Below, piece after piece: positions 18,721 through 27,924 of a stretch of 64,000 nt of DNA (position 1 is its first letter; the number at the start of each line of letters is the position of its first letter). The position numbers were made by a program, and so were the translations under genes. The stretch is from assembly GCA_030684935.1 (NCBI GenBank), contig JAUXXH010000031.1, positions 1-64,000 of the forward strand. Reading direction: 5' to 3'. The notes under the pieces were generated by a model. That model had not been told where the DNA came from. It was given only the letters and a program-made list of their open reading frames with translations, and made no database searches. The stretch is from Pseudolabrys sp. Its GTDB lineage: Bacteria; Pseudomonadota; Alphaproteobacteria; Rhizobiales; Xanthobacteraceae.

Positions 18721-18962
18721 CGTTAACTCTCTGATTTCTTATGAATTCTTGCGATCTGGTGGGGCGGCGCGCTGGACGTCTGCCGCTGGGCCCCCGAGCC
18801 CGGCCTTCCACCGGCAAGCGTGGCAGCCCGTATAGCGAAGCGTCGCCGCAAGTTCAATGGTGCGGGCTTTTTCAGGCTGGAACTGGCTAACAGGCCGGGC
18901 GGCTGCCGAAAAGCTCTGGTTTGGCCGTGGACGGCCACGGCCGGCTGGCCTAAATACGGCCG

Positions 18963-19319
18963 ATGCACGGGACCAGCGCCTCTCGCCGGGTATTCGCTTT
19001 GCTCGCGGCCTATGTGGTCGTGCTGCAGGCGTTGCTGTTGCCGCTGACCGTCGCGGCCGGGGCCCATTTCGATTCGTCGATCTGCGTGGCCTCTGAGCCC
19101 ACAGGCAAGAGCGCACCGGCCTCCCACGACCCCGGCTGCGGCTGTGCCGCCGGCTGCGGCATGCATTGTGGTGCGCAGTCGATGGGTGAGCCGCCGCCCT
19201 CGTTTACCGGATTGCTTCCTGCCTTTGCGCAGGTCACGGCGCCGGCACCCCCGATCGAAGCGGTGGCCCGGACGTGCGAGAAACGCCCGCAGAACCCGCG
19301 CGCGCCCCCCGTCGCCTGA
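18963..19319 (+). CDS. DUF2946-like Cys-rich exported protein
   Basis: A 118-residue protein with an N-terminal hydrophobic segment (VFALLAAYVVVLQALLLPL), a signal or anchor. It is followed by a cluster of Cys and His (CVAS, then DPGCGCAAGCGMHCG). DUF2946-type proteins with such clusters usually sit next to copper genes, and here the PCuAC copper chaperone follows 75 bp downstream. A role in copper sensing or handling in the periplasm is inferred from the pair. No clear SD before the ATG, so the start is tentative. Confidence 0.6.
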   Translation: MHGTSASRRVFALLAAYVVVLQALLLPLTVAAGAHFDSSICVASEPTGKSAPASHDPGCGCAAGCGMHCGAQSMGEPPPSFTGLLPAFAQVTAPAPPIEAVARTCEKRPQNPRAPPVA

Positions 19320-19393
19320 CGCCGTCCTCACCCTTCTCGAAATAATTGCCGGCCGCGCCAAAGAACGCGTGCCTGCACCGTCAGGAGCAATCC

Positions 19394-19876
19394 ATGTTGA
19401 ATCGTGCTGTCATTTTCGCCGCCTTGGCCAGCTACTTCGTGTCCGGAGCGGTGTTCGCTCACGACTACTCAATTGGCGGTCTGAAGATCGACCACCCCTG
19501 GGCGCGGGCGACGCCCAAGGGCGCCAGCGTCGGTGGCGGCTATCTCAAGATCGCCAACACCGGCGAGACCTCGGACCGGCTTGTCAGCGGCACTTCCGAC
19601 GTGTCGCAACGCTTCGAGATCCATGAGATGAGCATGGATGGTGGCGTCATGAAGATGCGCGCACTGCCAAAGGGCCTAGAGATCAAGCCGGGACACACAC
19701 TCGAACTCAAGCCTGGCGGCTATCACGTGATGTTCGTCGGCCTCAACAGGCCGCTCGAGCAAGGTCAGCGCATCAAGGCGACGCTGGAGTTCGAGAAGGC
19801 CGGCAAGGTTGAGGTCGAGTTCGCCGTCGAAGCGATCGGCAGCCAGCCTTCCGGACACGGCGCACACGGCCACTAG
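19394..19876 (+). CDS. PCu(A)C-type periplasmic copper chaperone
   Basis: A 160-residue secreted protein. After a signal peptide ending VFAHDY comes the cupredoxin-like PCuAC fold. The copper motif H-(M)-x-M…H-x-M is visible as HEMSMDGGVMKM and later GYHVMF. Such proteins deliver Cu(I) to the CuA or CuB site of cytochrome oxidase. The ATG at 19394 has AGGAG 9 bases upstream, so it is chosen over an earlier in-frame start at 19346. The His-rich end (SGHGAHGH) may bind extra metal. Confidence 0.92.
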   Translation: MLNRAVIFAALASYFVSGAVFAHDYSIGGLKIDHPWARATPKGASVGGGYLKIANTGETSDRLVSGTSDVSQRFEIHEMSMDGGVMKMRALPKGLEIKPGHTLELKPGGYHVMFVGLNRPLEQGQRIKATLEFEKAGKVEVEFAVEAIGSQPSGHGAHGH

Positions 19877-19900
19877 CCGGCGCAGGCCGAAGGCGCGAGG

Positions 19901-19934
19901 CTACCAGCCGCTCGCCTTCGGCAAGCCAGGTGGC
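19901..19934 (-). repeat. decayed copy of the dctM 3' end (left half of an imperfect direct repeat)
   Basis: These 34 bases match 21928-21960, the last codons and stop of dctM, with one mismatch and one inserted base. On the minus strand it would encode ATWLPKASGW-stop if the one-base insertion is removed. Upstream similarity is weak (CPDFATWL against YPGIATWL). It is either the relic of a second dctM-like gene or a duplication made when the 2-kb segment between the copies was inserted. The rest of 19877-20183 shows no gene. Confidence 0.6.
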
Positions 19935-20183
19935 AAAGTCGGGACAGTCAAGTCCACCGGCGAATAGGCACACAAGCCTAATTCACGCGGATGATCTGGG
20001 AATGTGAAATTTCTTTTTTGGAACAACGCGTTGAGCCAGACTGGGCGCGGGACCAAAAAGACAACAACGCGGTCCTGCCTTTCATCAGGCATGCTTTAAT
20101 CGTGGGGTCGGCGGTTGGGGAACCGCCGCGCGTGAGTGATATTCGGTCTTTTCGCTGATAAAGGACGTTCTGGGGGGACGCAC

Positions 20184-21893
20184 TTGTTTCAGTCCATGGC
20201 TGTGGTGGGAGAGATAGCGCTCGATATTTCCGCCTTTGCTCGATTCACATCGCTGTTGATCCTGCCTTTTGCGCATGAGGATCTTGCGATCATTCTCGGC
20301 GGCTATCTTATTGTGAACAACGTGATGCCGGTCAGCATGGTCGCTGTCAGCATCTATATCGGCATGGTGGCCAGCGATTTTGCGCTCTATGGCATTGGCG
20401 CTGCAGCGCGGCGTGTGCCCTGGCTCCACCGTTACGCCGTTGACGATCGCGTGCTCCAGTTCAGTGACACCTTGCAGCGAAACGTGTTCGGCATCGTCGC
20501 ATTGTCCAGGGTGGTGCCGGGCGTGGTGTTTGTCGCCTTCGTGGCCTGCGGCTGGGCCCGGGTTTCGCTAGCCCGGTTCGCCGCCGCCAGCCTGATCGTT
20601 TCGGCGATATACCTGCCGTTAGTGCTGTATCTCGTGATCGAGTTCGGCGCCGTGCTCAGTGACTGGATCGGGATCTGGGCCTGGCCGCTCTTGTTCCTTG
20701 CCATCGTTGCATCGAGTTTGCTGCGGAAGTGGATATTCTCGTTCCGCGGCTCCTCGGAAGCCGTATCCGCCGTCGATACCGTAATGACCGAAACCTGCCT
20801 CGGCATGCCGCCTTTGTCGCGCAATGATTGCAGGGTGGCGGTGGCCGAGCGTATTCCGCCAGCATTGTTCTATTTGCCGCTGGTGATCAACTGGCTTTGC
20901 CTCGGTCTGCGCTACGGCTCATTGACGCTGCCGACCGCCGCCAATCCGAAAATCATGACCGGGGGGATGTGGGGCGAATCCAAAAGCTCCTATTTCGACG
21001 ACGTCGCTCCTTCAGAGCGCGGCTGGATCGCGGACTATGTGGTGGTGAAGCGTGCGTCCGGCCTCGCCGCCGACGTCGGGCAAGCCAATGACGCCATCCT
21101 CAGAGCCGGTCTGACGTTTCCGCTGATGGCTAAGCCCGACATCGGGTGGCATGGCCACGGCGTCCGCCGGATCGACGAGCCGGCGCAACTGGCGCACTAC
21201 TTGGCGCACTTCCCGCACGATCACGCACTGATGCTGCAGCGCTATGTGCCCTATGCCGCGGAAGCGGCCGTGCTCTATGCCCGGCTGCCGGGCGAGGCGA
21301 CCGGCCGTATTCTGTCACTTACGCTGAGGTACTTCCCGCACGTCGTCGGCAACGGTCGCAACACCGTGCGCGAACTGATCCGGCGCGACGCCCGGGCAAG
21401 CTGGAAGTCAGACCTGCATCTCGGAATCGACCCGACCCACCGCGGCATCTGCGATCTCGACCGGAATCCGGCTTGCGGCGAAGTGGTGCAGATCGCGTTG
21501 ATCGGCAACCAGCGCGCCGGCGCGCTGTACCGCGACGGCCGTTCGTACATTACCCCCTCGCTGGAACAGCGATTCGATGCCATCGCCCGCAGCATGACCG
21601 AGTTTCACTATGGCCGCTTCGATCTGCGCTTCGATAGCATCGCGGCGCTGATGCGCGGCGAGGATCTGTCGATCGTTGAGATCAACGGTATCGGTGGTGA
21701 GGGCATCGACTGCTGGGATCCGCGGCTGTCGGTCCGCGAGGTCTACCGCCGACTGATGGAGCAGCAGCGGCTGCTGTTCCAGATCGGCTGCGGCAACCGA
21801 GCGCGCGGCTTCAGGCCAACCGGGACCGGCGATTTCATCGGCAGCCTGATCCGGCAAACCCGGTTGATCCGGCGCTATCCGGCTTCCGCGTAG
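20184..21893 (+). CDS. DedA/VTT membrane domain fused to an ATP-grasp domain
   Basis: About 569 residues. The first 190 form a DedA/SNARE-associated membrane domain: hydrophobic helices with the family ALSRVVPGVVFVAFVACG motif. The second half (about 270-530) is an ATP-grasp ligase-type module: the ATP-binding strand FPLMAKPDIGWHGHGVR, then LMLQRYVPYAAEA, and the Mg-binding end IVEINGIGGEGIDCWDP. No carboxylate-amine substrate can be predicted. TTG 20184 is taken as start because GGGGGGA lies 6 bases upstream; GTG 20136 or ATG 20196 are possible. Codons of the first third are less GC-rich than the neighbours. The gene is bracketed by a short repeat of the dctM end. Confidence 0.75.
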   Translation: MFQSMAVVGEIALDISAFARFTSLLILPFAHEDLAIILGGYLIVNNVMPVSMVAVSIYIGMVASDFALYGIGAAARRVPWLHRYAVDDRVLQFSDTLQRNVFGIVALSRVVPGVVFVAFVACGWARVSLARFAAASLIVSAIYLPLVLYLVIEFGAVLSDWIGIWAWPLLFLAIVASSLLRKWIFSFRGSSEAVSAVDTVMTETCLGMPPLSRNDCRVAVAERIPPALFYLPLVINWLCLGLRYGSLTLPTAANPKIMTGGMWGESKSSYFDDVAPSERGWIADYVVVKRASGLAADVGQANDAILRAGLTFPLMAKPDIGWHGHGVRRIDEPAQLAHYLAHFPHDHALMLQRYVPYAAEAAVLYARLPGEATGRILSLTLRYFPHVVGNGRNTVRELIRRDARASWKSDLHLGIDPTHRGICDLDRNPACGEVVQIALIGNQRAGALYRDGRSYITPSLEQRFDAIARSMTEFHYGRFDLRFDSIAALMRGEDLSIVEINGIGGEGIDCWDPRLSVREVYRRLMEQQRLLFQIGCGNRARGFRPTGTGDFIGSLIRQTRLIRRYPASA

Positions 21894-21927
21894 GACCACA
21901 ATTCATGCGCTGACGCCGGACAATGGG

Positions 21928-23250
<1,323 letters not shown>

Positions 23251-23252
23251 GG

Positions 23253-23756
23253 TCAGGCCTTGCGGTATGCGAGCCAGTGCTTGATGGCTTCGGAGAGCGA
23301 CTGGAGAAAATAGAGGGCGAAGCCGATCGGGATCAGTGACTTGATGATGTACCGGGCCTCGATGCCGCCGGGATTGGCGGTGCCTTCATTGTTGCTCCAC
23401 GACTGATACACGTAGGCGATCGACAGCCAGATCACCGCCGCCGCGAATAGCATGCCGAGCACGGCGCTGATTGCCTCAACGAGGCTCTTGGATTTGGGCG
23501 GGAGGTACTGAAAAACCACGTCGACGCGGACGTGCTCGCGGTTGAGCAGCGTGTAGGAGATCCCGAGCAGACAGATCGGCACCAGAAGGTGCCACTCGAG
23601 TTCCTGCATCCAGATCGATCCGATGGAGAAGGCGTAGCGCAACAGCACATTGGCGCCCATCACCAGCGCCAGGGTGAGGCACAGCCATGCAGCGGCGCGG
23701 CCGATGAGATCGACAACCGTGTCGATCCCACCGGCCAGGCGTTCGGCGAAGCTCAC
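23253..23756 (-). CDS. dctQ: TRAP transporter small permease, DctQ
   Basis: A 167-residue protein with four predicted helices. It carries the DctQ signature of a Trp-rich loop after helix 2 (SIGSIWMQELEWHLLVPICLL). It is the small membrane subunit and pairs with DctM. It is packed between dctP (0 bp) and dctM (2 bp), so it is certainly co-transcribed. Confidence 0.92.
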   Translation of the reverse strand: MSFAERLAGGIDTVVDLIGRAAAWLCLTLALVMGANVLLRYAFSIGSIWMQELEWHLLVPICLLGISYTLLNREHVRVDVVFQYLPPKSKSLVEAISAVLGMLFAAAVIWLSIAYVYQSWSNNEGTANPGGIEARYIIKSLIPIGFALYFLQSLSEAIKHWLAYRKA

Positions 23757-24845
23757 TTAGGACGCCTTGCGGATCTTGTTGTGATAGACCGTTTCGCTCT
23801 TGTCGGCCCACTCGTCGTACTTGGCCTTGTAAGCGAAATAGGAGTCGTGAACCTTCTTGGTGACCGGGTCCTTCGCGACAGCTTCCGCGAGGATCTTGGT
23901 GGTCGCTGTGCGCAAAGCGGCAACGACGTCGTCGGGCAGCGGTCCGGCGATCACGCCGTGGTTCTTGACCAGGTCCTCGTAGGCCTCGGCGTTGTTCTTC
24001 TGGCACCAGGCCTCGCTTATGACATTGCAGGCGGCGCAGGCGTTCGAGACGATGGCCTGCAGGTCTGGAGGCAGACTCGCCCACTTGGCCTTGTTGATGA
24101 TCAGTTCGCTGGCGGTCGCCATCTCGTGCCAGCCGGTCGTGTAATAGTATTTGGCGACCTTCTGCAGGCCGAGTTGGCGATCAAGATAGGGACCGACGAA
24201 TTCAGCGGCGTCGATCACACCGCGCTCGAGGTTGGGGAAGATTTCGCCCGGCGCGATCAGGCGCGCATCGACACCGAGTTCGCGGTAGACGCGGCCGGCC
24301 AGGCCCGGGATGCGCATCTTGATGCCCTTGAGGTCATCGACCGTCTTGATCTCCTTGCGGAACCAGCCGGTCATCTGCACGCCGGTATTGCCGCAGGCGA
24401 ACGGCACCAGATTGAAGCGGTCATAGACCTCGCGCCACAGATCGGCGCCGCCGCCGTCGTAATACCAGCCGTTGAAGCCCTGGAAATTCAGCCCGAACGG
24501 CACCGCGGTGAAATACTGCGCAGCGAAGCTCTTGCCGGTCCAGAAATAAGAGTTGGCGTAGTTCATTTCGACGGTGCCGGACGATACCGCGTCGAAGCCT
24601 TCCGCTGCCGGGATCAGCTCGCCGGCGCCGTAGAACTGAATCTTCAGCCGGCCGCCGGACATGTCCTCGATGCGCTTGCAGAGATCCTTGGCGCCGCCGG
24701 GGCCGGTCGAATAGAACGCGGCGTTCGGGCCATAGAAGCTGGTCATTTTCCAGTTGAAACTGGTTTGCGCCTTGGCAATCGCAGGCGCGGCGATCGTGCC
24801 GGCGGCGCCGGCCAAAGCCATACGGGTGAAGTCTCGACGTCGCAT
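23757..24845 (-). CDS. dctP: TRAP transporter solute-binding protein, DctP/TakP-like
   Basis: A 362-residue periplasmic binding protein. It has a twin-arginine-type signal (MRRRDFTRMALAGAAGTIAAP), so it is likely exported folded through Tat. The mature part holds FGLNFQGFNGWYYDGGGADLW and KMRIPGLAGRVYRELG, with the conserved Arg that salt-bridges a carboxylate ligand. These fit the TakP-like group, which binds 2-oxo acids or related carboxylates. The precise ligand is not predictable. It heads the dctPQM operon. The 184 bases upstream (24846-25029) hold no gene and must contain the promoter. Confidence 0.9.
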   Translation of the reverse strand: MRRRDFTRMALAGAAGTIAAPAIAKAQTSFNWKMTSFYGPNAAFYSTGPGGAKDLCKRIEDMSGGRLKIQFYGAGELIPAAEGFDAVSSGTVEMNYANSYFWTGKSFAAQYFTAVPFGLNFQGFNGWYYDGGGADLWREVYDRFNLVPFACGNTGVQMTGWFRKEIKTVDDLKGIKMRIPGLAGRVYRELGVDARLIAPGEIFPNLERGVIDAAEFVGPYLDRQLGLQKVAKYYYTTGWHEMATASELIINKAKWASLPPDLQAIVSNACAACNVISEAWCQKNNAEAYEDLVKNHGVIAGPLPDDVVAALRTATTKILAEAVAKDPVTKKVHDSYFAYKAKYDEWADKSETVYHNKIRKAS

Positions 24846-25029
24846 GCGAACCCTCCAAGTCTTGCTGACAATGCAGGGATCGCTCGCAAACCACGTGCCA
24901 TCATCCGAATTTGAGGGGTGTGGCGTGGAACAAGCCTTCCAAACAGGTAGCCCCCTCCTGCTTGCATAAAAAATGGCCGCCGCTGCTCAATTAATAGGCA
25001 GAGACGGGCATGCGTCTGAGGCGAGGGGG

Positions 25030-25671
25030 CTATTTGCTGGACGGCTCGGCAAATCCGAGCGGGGCGTCTTCCGGCGGCATCATCTGGAAGACGTTCAGGA
25101 CCATCGCCACCAGCGAATAGTAGCCCAGAATCGTGACCAGCTCGACGGTCGCCGCGTCGCCCAGGATTGCACTGACGCGCTTGTAGGTGCGGTCGCTGAC
25201 ACGCTTGTTCTGGTAAAGCTCGGTGATGAAATCGTAGACGGCGCGCTCGTCCTTGGCCGCCGATTTCGGCACCCGACCGGCGCGCAGGTCGGCGATTGTC
25301 TTCGGCTTGACCCCGGCCTTTTCGGCAATCGGCGCATGCGCGAACCACTCGTATTGCGCGCGCCAAAGCCGCGCCGTGCAGAGAATCGCGAATTCCGACA
25401 GCCGCGGCGACACCGCGGTTTGATAGCGGCAGAAACCGCCCAGCTGTTGCGCCAGCTGTCCGACAGCCGGAGCATGCATCCAGACCGCGAACGGCCCACG
25501 CGGGATCACGCCTTTGCCCCGGGGCCCGGAACGCATCGATTCGAGCAGCGCGCGCTGTGTAGTGTCGAGATTGTCTTCGTTCAGCACCGCGAGGCGGGGT
25601 GTAGGGCGCTTGGCAGGGCGCTGTGGTGCGGGTTTGGCGGGGCTCTTCTTGGCAGGGCGTTTGGCCGGCAT
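25030..25671 (-). CDS. carboxymuconolactone decarboxylase (CMD/AhpD-like) family protein
   Basis: A 213-residue protein. The first 28 residues are a Lys/Pro/Ala-rich tail (AKRPAKKSPAKPAPQRPAK), an odd cationic extension. Then comes a CMD fold with LSEFAILCTARLWRAQYEWFAHAPIAEKAG, the alpha-helical AhpD-like core. The redox C-x-x-C of true AhpD is absent, so it is not an AhpD peroxidase; only the Glu/His pair (EWFAHA) typical of the CMD group is kept. SD AAGGA precedes the ATG. The basic tail could bind nucleic acid or membrane; that is inference. Confidence 0.85.
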   Translation of the reverse strand: MPAKRPAKKSPAKPAPQRPAKRPTPRLAVLNEDNLDTTQRALLESMRSGPRGKGVIPRGPFAVWMHAPAVGQLAQQLGGFCRYQTAVSPRLSEFAILCTARLWRAQYEWFAHAPIAEKAGVKPKTIADLRAGRVPKSAAKDERAVYDFITELYQNKRVSDRTYKRVSAILGDAATVELVTILGYYSLVAMVLNVFQMMPPEDAPLGFAEPSSK

Positions 25672-25754
25672 GGGATGTCCTTGGCAGGGGAGGGTATGAG
25701 GCGGGTCAGCGGCAGATTAGGATGAGCAAAAGCGACATAACACGGGGAAACGCA

Positions 25755-26507
25755 ATGGACGACGTCACCGCATTCAAGCCCAATCTCGCGCGCTACCACG
25801 CTCTGATGGATGTGGTCCGCAACCGGCTGACCACGCGCGCCTTCCGGCAGGACATTCCGGTGCCGCGGGAGCATATCGAGATGGTGCTGGAGGCGGCCCG
25901 TCATGCCCCGTCCGGCGCCAATGCACAGCCTTGGCACTACATCGTCGTGACCGATCCGGCCGTCAAAAAGCAGATTGCGGACTATTTCGTTGCCGAGGCG
26001 ACCAAGCGGGCGAAGATGAAAATGAAGTTCCCCACCCCGAATTATCGCGGGTTGGAGAATGCGCCGGGCTTTGTGGTGGTGGCGGCCGATTTCCGCTTTC
26101 TGCGGGCCTTTCCGGTGCTGCTCGACGGCTCTGAACTGGACAAGCTCTATCAGGCCAATGCCGAGCGCATTCTGCTGCAGAGCGTGGCCGCCTCGACCAT
26201 GTCGGCGCATCTGGCCGCCGCCGCGCTCGGCTATCAGGTCTGGTGGGTGACGGCGATCGGCCAGGACGATGCGCAGGCCTCGCTGCGGCCGCTGCTCGGC
26301 GTGCCGGACGACCTTGCCATTATCGACATCATGCTGTTTGGCGTGCCGGCCAAGCCCCCATACAAGCGCTGGAAAAAGACGCTGCCGCAGATCATGAACT
26401 GGGATCGTTTCGACATGGCGAACTACATGACGGTGGAGGACATCGATGCCTGGGTGCGCGAAACCCGCCACAAGGTGATGTACCGCGACGAGACCAAGGT
26501 CGACTAG
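25755..26507 (+). CDS. nitroreductase-family FMN flavoprotein
   Basis: A 250-residue protein with the nitroreductase fold. The FMN-binding start RNRLTTRAFRQD, followed by ARHAPSGANAQPWHYIVV, and the later VAASTMSAHLAAAALGY helix are typical. Such enzymes reduce nitro groups, quinones or flavins with NAD(P)H as a dimer. Three in-frame starts exist (25623, 25722, 25755); the last has GGGGAAAC at the right spacing and is preferred. Its stop overlaps the rlpA stop by sharing the palindrome CTAG. Substrate is unknown. Confidence 0.88.
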   Translation: MDDVTAFKPNLARYHALMDVVRNRLTTRAFRQDIPVPREHIEMVLEAARHAPSGANAQPWHYIVVTDPAVKKQIADYFVAEATKRAKMKMKFPTPNYRGLENAPGFVVVAADFRFLRAFPVLLDGSELDKLYQANAERILLQSVAASTMSAHLAAAALGYQVWWVTAIGQDDAQASLRPLLGVPDDLAIIDIMLFGVPAKPPYKRWKKTLPQIMNWDRFDMANYMTVEDIDAWVRETRHKVMYRDETKVD

Positions 26508-26890
26508 GGCTCAGGCTCCACCGCCGCCGTCACCTTGATAAGGCCGCGGTCGACCATCTGCAGTTCCTTGGCCGCGGCCATCGACAGGTCGAGCACGCGA
26601 CCTTTGATGAACGGCCCGCGGTCATTGACCACCACCACGACGCTGCGCTTGTTGTGCGGAGCGGTAACGCGCAGGCGGGTGCCAAAGGGCAAGGTGCGAT
26701 GAGCAGCGGTGAAATCTGAGCCGTCATAGGCGACGCCGCTGGCCGTGCGGCCTTTGTGGTTGACGCCGTAGAACGAAGCTATGCCAACGATCTGGGTTGG
26801 TGCAGGAACGGGGCTCGGCGCATCCTGCGCAAACACAGAAACGCCGCTCCACATGAGTGCAGCAGCGACCACGACCCAACGGCCCGGCAT
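26504..26890 (-). CDS. RlpA-like double-psi beta-barrel protein (septal peptidoglycan)
   Basis: A 128-residue secreted protein: signal peptide (VVVAAALMWSGVSVFAQ), then one DPBB domain. Hallmarks are FTAAHRTLPFGTRLRV and VNDRGPFIKGRVLDLS, with His and Asp in the positions used by RlpA lytic transglycosylases. There is no SPOR domain, so this is the short form. The start at 26890 has AGGA 8 bases upstream and leads straight into the signal; a longer start at 26938 would add a non-signal stretch. It overlaps the nitroreductase stop by 4 bp. Confidence 0.85.
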   Translation of the reverse strand: MPGRWVVVAAALMWSGVSVFAQDAPSPVPAPTQIVGIASFYGVNHKGRTASGVAYDGSDFTAAHRTLPFGTRLRVTAPHNKRSVVVVVNDRGPFIKGRVLDLSMAAAKELQMVDRGLIKVTAAVEPEP

Positions 26891-26941
26891 TTGCAATGTC
26901 CTGTGCGTCGAGGTTTCAGCTGATGACGCACGTATCAAAGA

Positions 26942-26973
26942 AATCGGAGGCCCGCAATTGCGGGCCTCCGATT
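26942..26973 (-). terminator. strong palindromic terminator after the glycine-zipper gene
   Basis: A perfect 32-bp palindrome (two 16-bp arms, AATCGGAGGCCCGCAA and its complement). Read on the minus strand it lies 13 bp after the stop of the glycine-zipper gene and is followed by TTCTTT. It also insulates rlpA, which starts 51 bp further left. Confidence 0.85.
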
Positions 26974-26986
26974 CATCACGTCAAAA

Positions 26987-27250
26987 TTAGCAAGCCACGC
27001 GAACAGTGCGGCCCGAACGCGTCCGCGTATAGCAGTTCTGCGGAGCGGTGGCGCCGCCGATCATCGCACCACCGGCAGCGCCAATAACGCCACCTGCAAC
27101 CGCGCTGCCGACCGAACCGCCGGCCGCCGCGCCGACCACGGTACCGGCAACGCCGCCGATCGCCGCGCCGGTCAGAGCGCGATCCTGTTGCACGGTGTTA
27201 CAGCCAGCCAGCGCGAACGCCGCAACGCCGATAATGAGAAACTTCTTCAT
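26987..27250 (-). CDS. glycine-zipper lipoprotein (Rick_17kDa-like)
   Basis: An 87-residue lipoprotein. The signal ends at the lipobox LAGC. It is followed by a Gly-rich zipper of GxxxG repeats (IGGVAGTVVGAAAGGSVG, then AVAGGVIGAAGGAMIGG) that would insert in or sit on the outer membrane, and a short basic tail with two Cys (NCYTRTRSGRTVRVAC). The start at 27250 has AGGGAGAT at good spacing. Proteins of this type are common and poorly understood; they are often stress induced. Confidence 0.85.
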   Translation of the reverse strand: MKKFLIIGVAAFALAGCNTVQQDRALTGAAIGGVAGTVVGAAAGGSVGSAVAGGVIGAAGGAMIGGATAPQNCYTRTRSGRTVRVAC

Positions 27251-27396
27251 CTGGTATCTCCCTAAAATGGTAGTGCCCGATCCCGACAACCGAATGGCAC
27301 GCGCGCCGCAAACGCGGGTCGGTCCAGCCTGAATGCCGCCTCGATAACGCCACGGTGTATCGATGGTTCCATGGCGGGCGTGCAGCTTTTTTCGGG

Positions 27397-27849
27397 CTAC
27401 CGGCGCCGTGATTTGCGTTTTGCCAGGTGGTGCGAGGCCATTTCCGCGCGGGAGCGAAATTCGCGATGCAAAGCCTCCAGTTCCTCGTCATCGAGATCCT
27501 CGATTGAGGCAAACTCGTTCTTGGCGCCTTTCATGGCCAGCACCAGTTCGGACAACTTGAGCTGCACCGCCATCATGTCGCGGTTCTGGGTGTTCTGAAT
27601 CAAAAACACCATCAGGAACGTCACGATCGTGGTGCCGGTATTGATCACCAGTTGCCAGGTGTCGCTGTAGTTGAAGATCGGTCCGGTTACGACCCATGTG
27701 ACCACGACCGCCACGGCCACGATGAATGCTGTCGGATGTCCGCTCCACATCGCCGTCGCCTGGGCAAACTTGGTGAATCGCCGGGTCAGCGCATGCGTGC
27801 CGTTGTATTCTTCAAGGCCGTGGGGATGGTGATCCGTCGCTGACGGCAT
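27397..27849 (-). CDS. low-affinity iron permease family protein (PF04120)
   Basis: A 150-residue protein with two membrane helices (TAFIVAVAVVVTWVVTGPIF and the segment ending FLMVFLIQN). Together with NTQNRDMMAVQLKLSELVLAM after the second helix these identify the family. The C-terminal half is charged (EDLDDEELEALHREF, RKSRRR) and probably cytosolic. The family name comes from a yeast relative; transport of iron by bacterial members is not shown, and many are thought to be stress-associated. GGAGA precedes the ATG. Confidence 0.85.
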   Translation of the reverse strand: MPSATDHHPHGLEEYNGTHALTRRFTKFAQATAMWSGHPTAFIVAVAVVVTWVVTGPIFNYSDTWQLVINTGTTIVTFLMVFLIQNTQNRDMMAVQLKLSELVLAMKGAKNEFASIEDLDDEELEALHREFRSRAEMASHHLAKRKSRRR

Positions 27850-27924
27850 GGGTGTCTCCGGTGTCTGCTATCGTCAAAAAGTTGGATGGCCGGCCAATGG
27901 TAGATGGCGGCCGGGCGCAGACGG

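Noticed and set aside
20026-20050. GGAAC followed by CGTT as a possible EcfG promoter before the DedA fusion gene
   Set aside because: The spacing is only 4 bases instead of 16-17.
25034-25671. AhpD alkylhydroperoxidase
   Set aside because: The CxxC redox pair is missing, so only the wider CMD family can be claimed.
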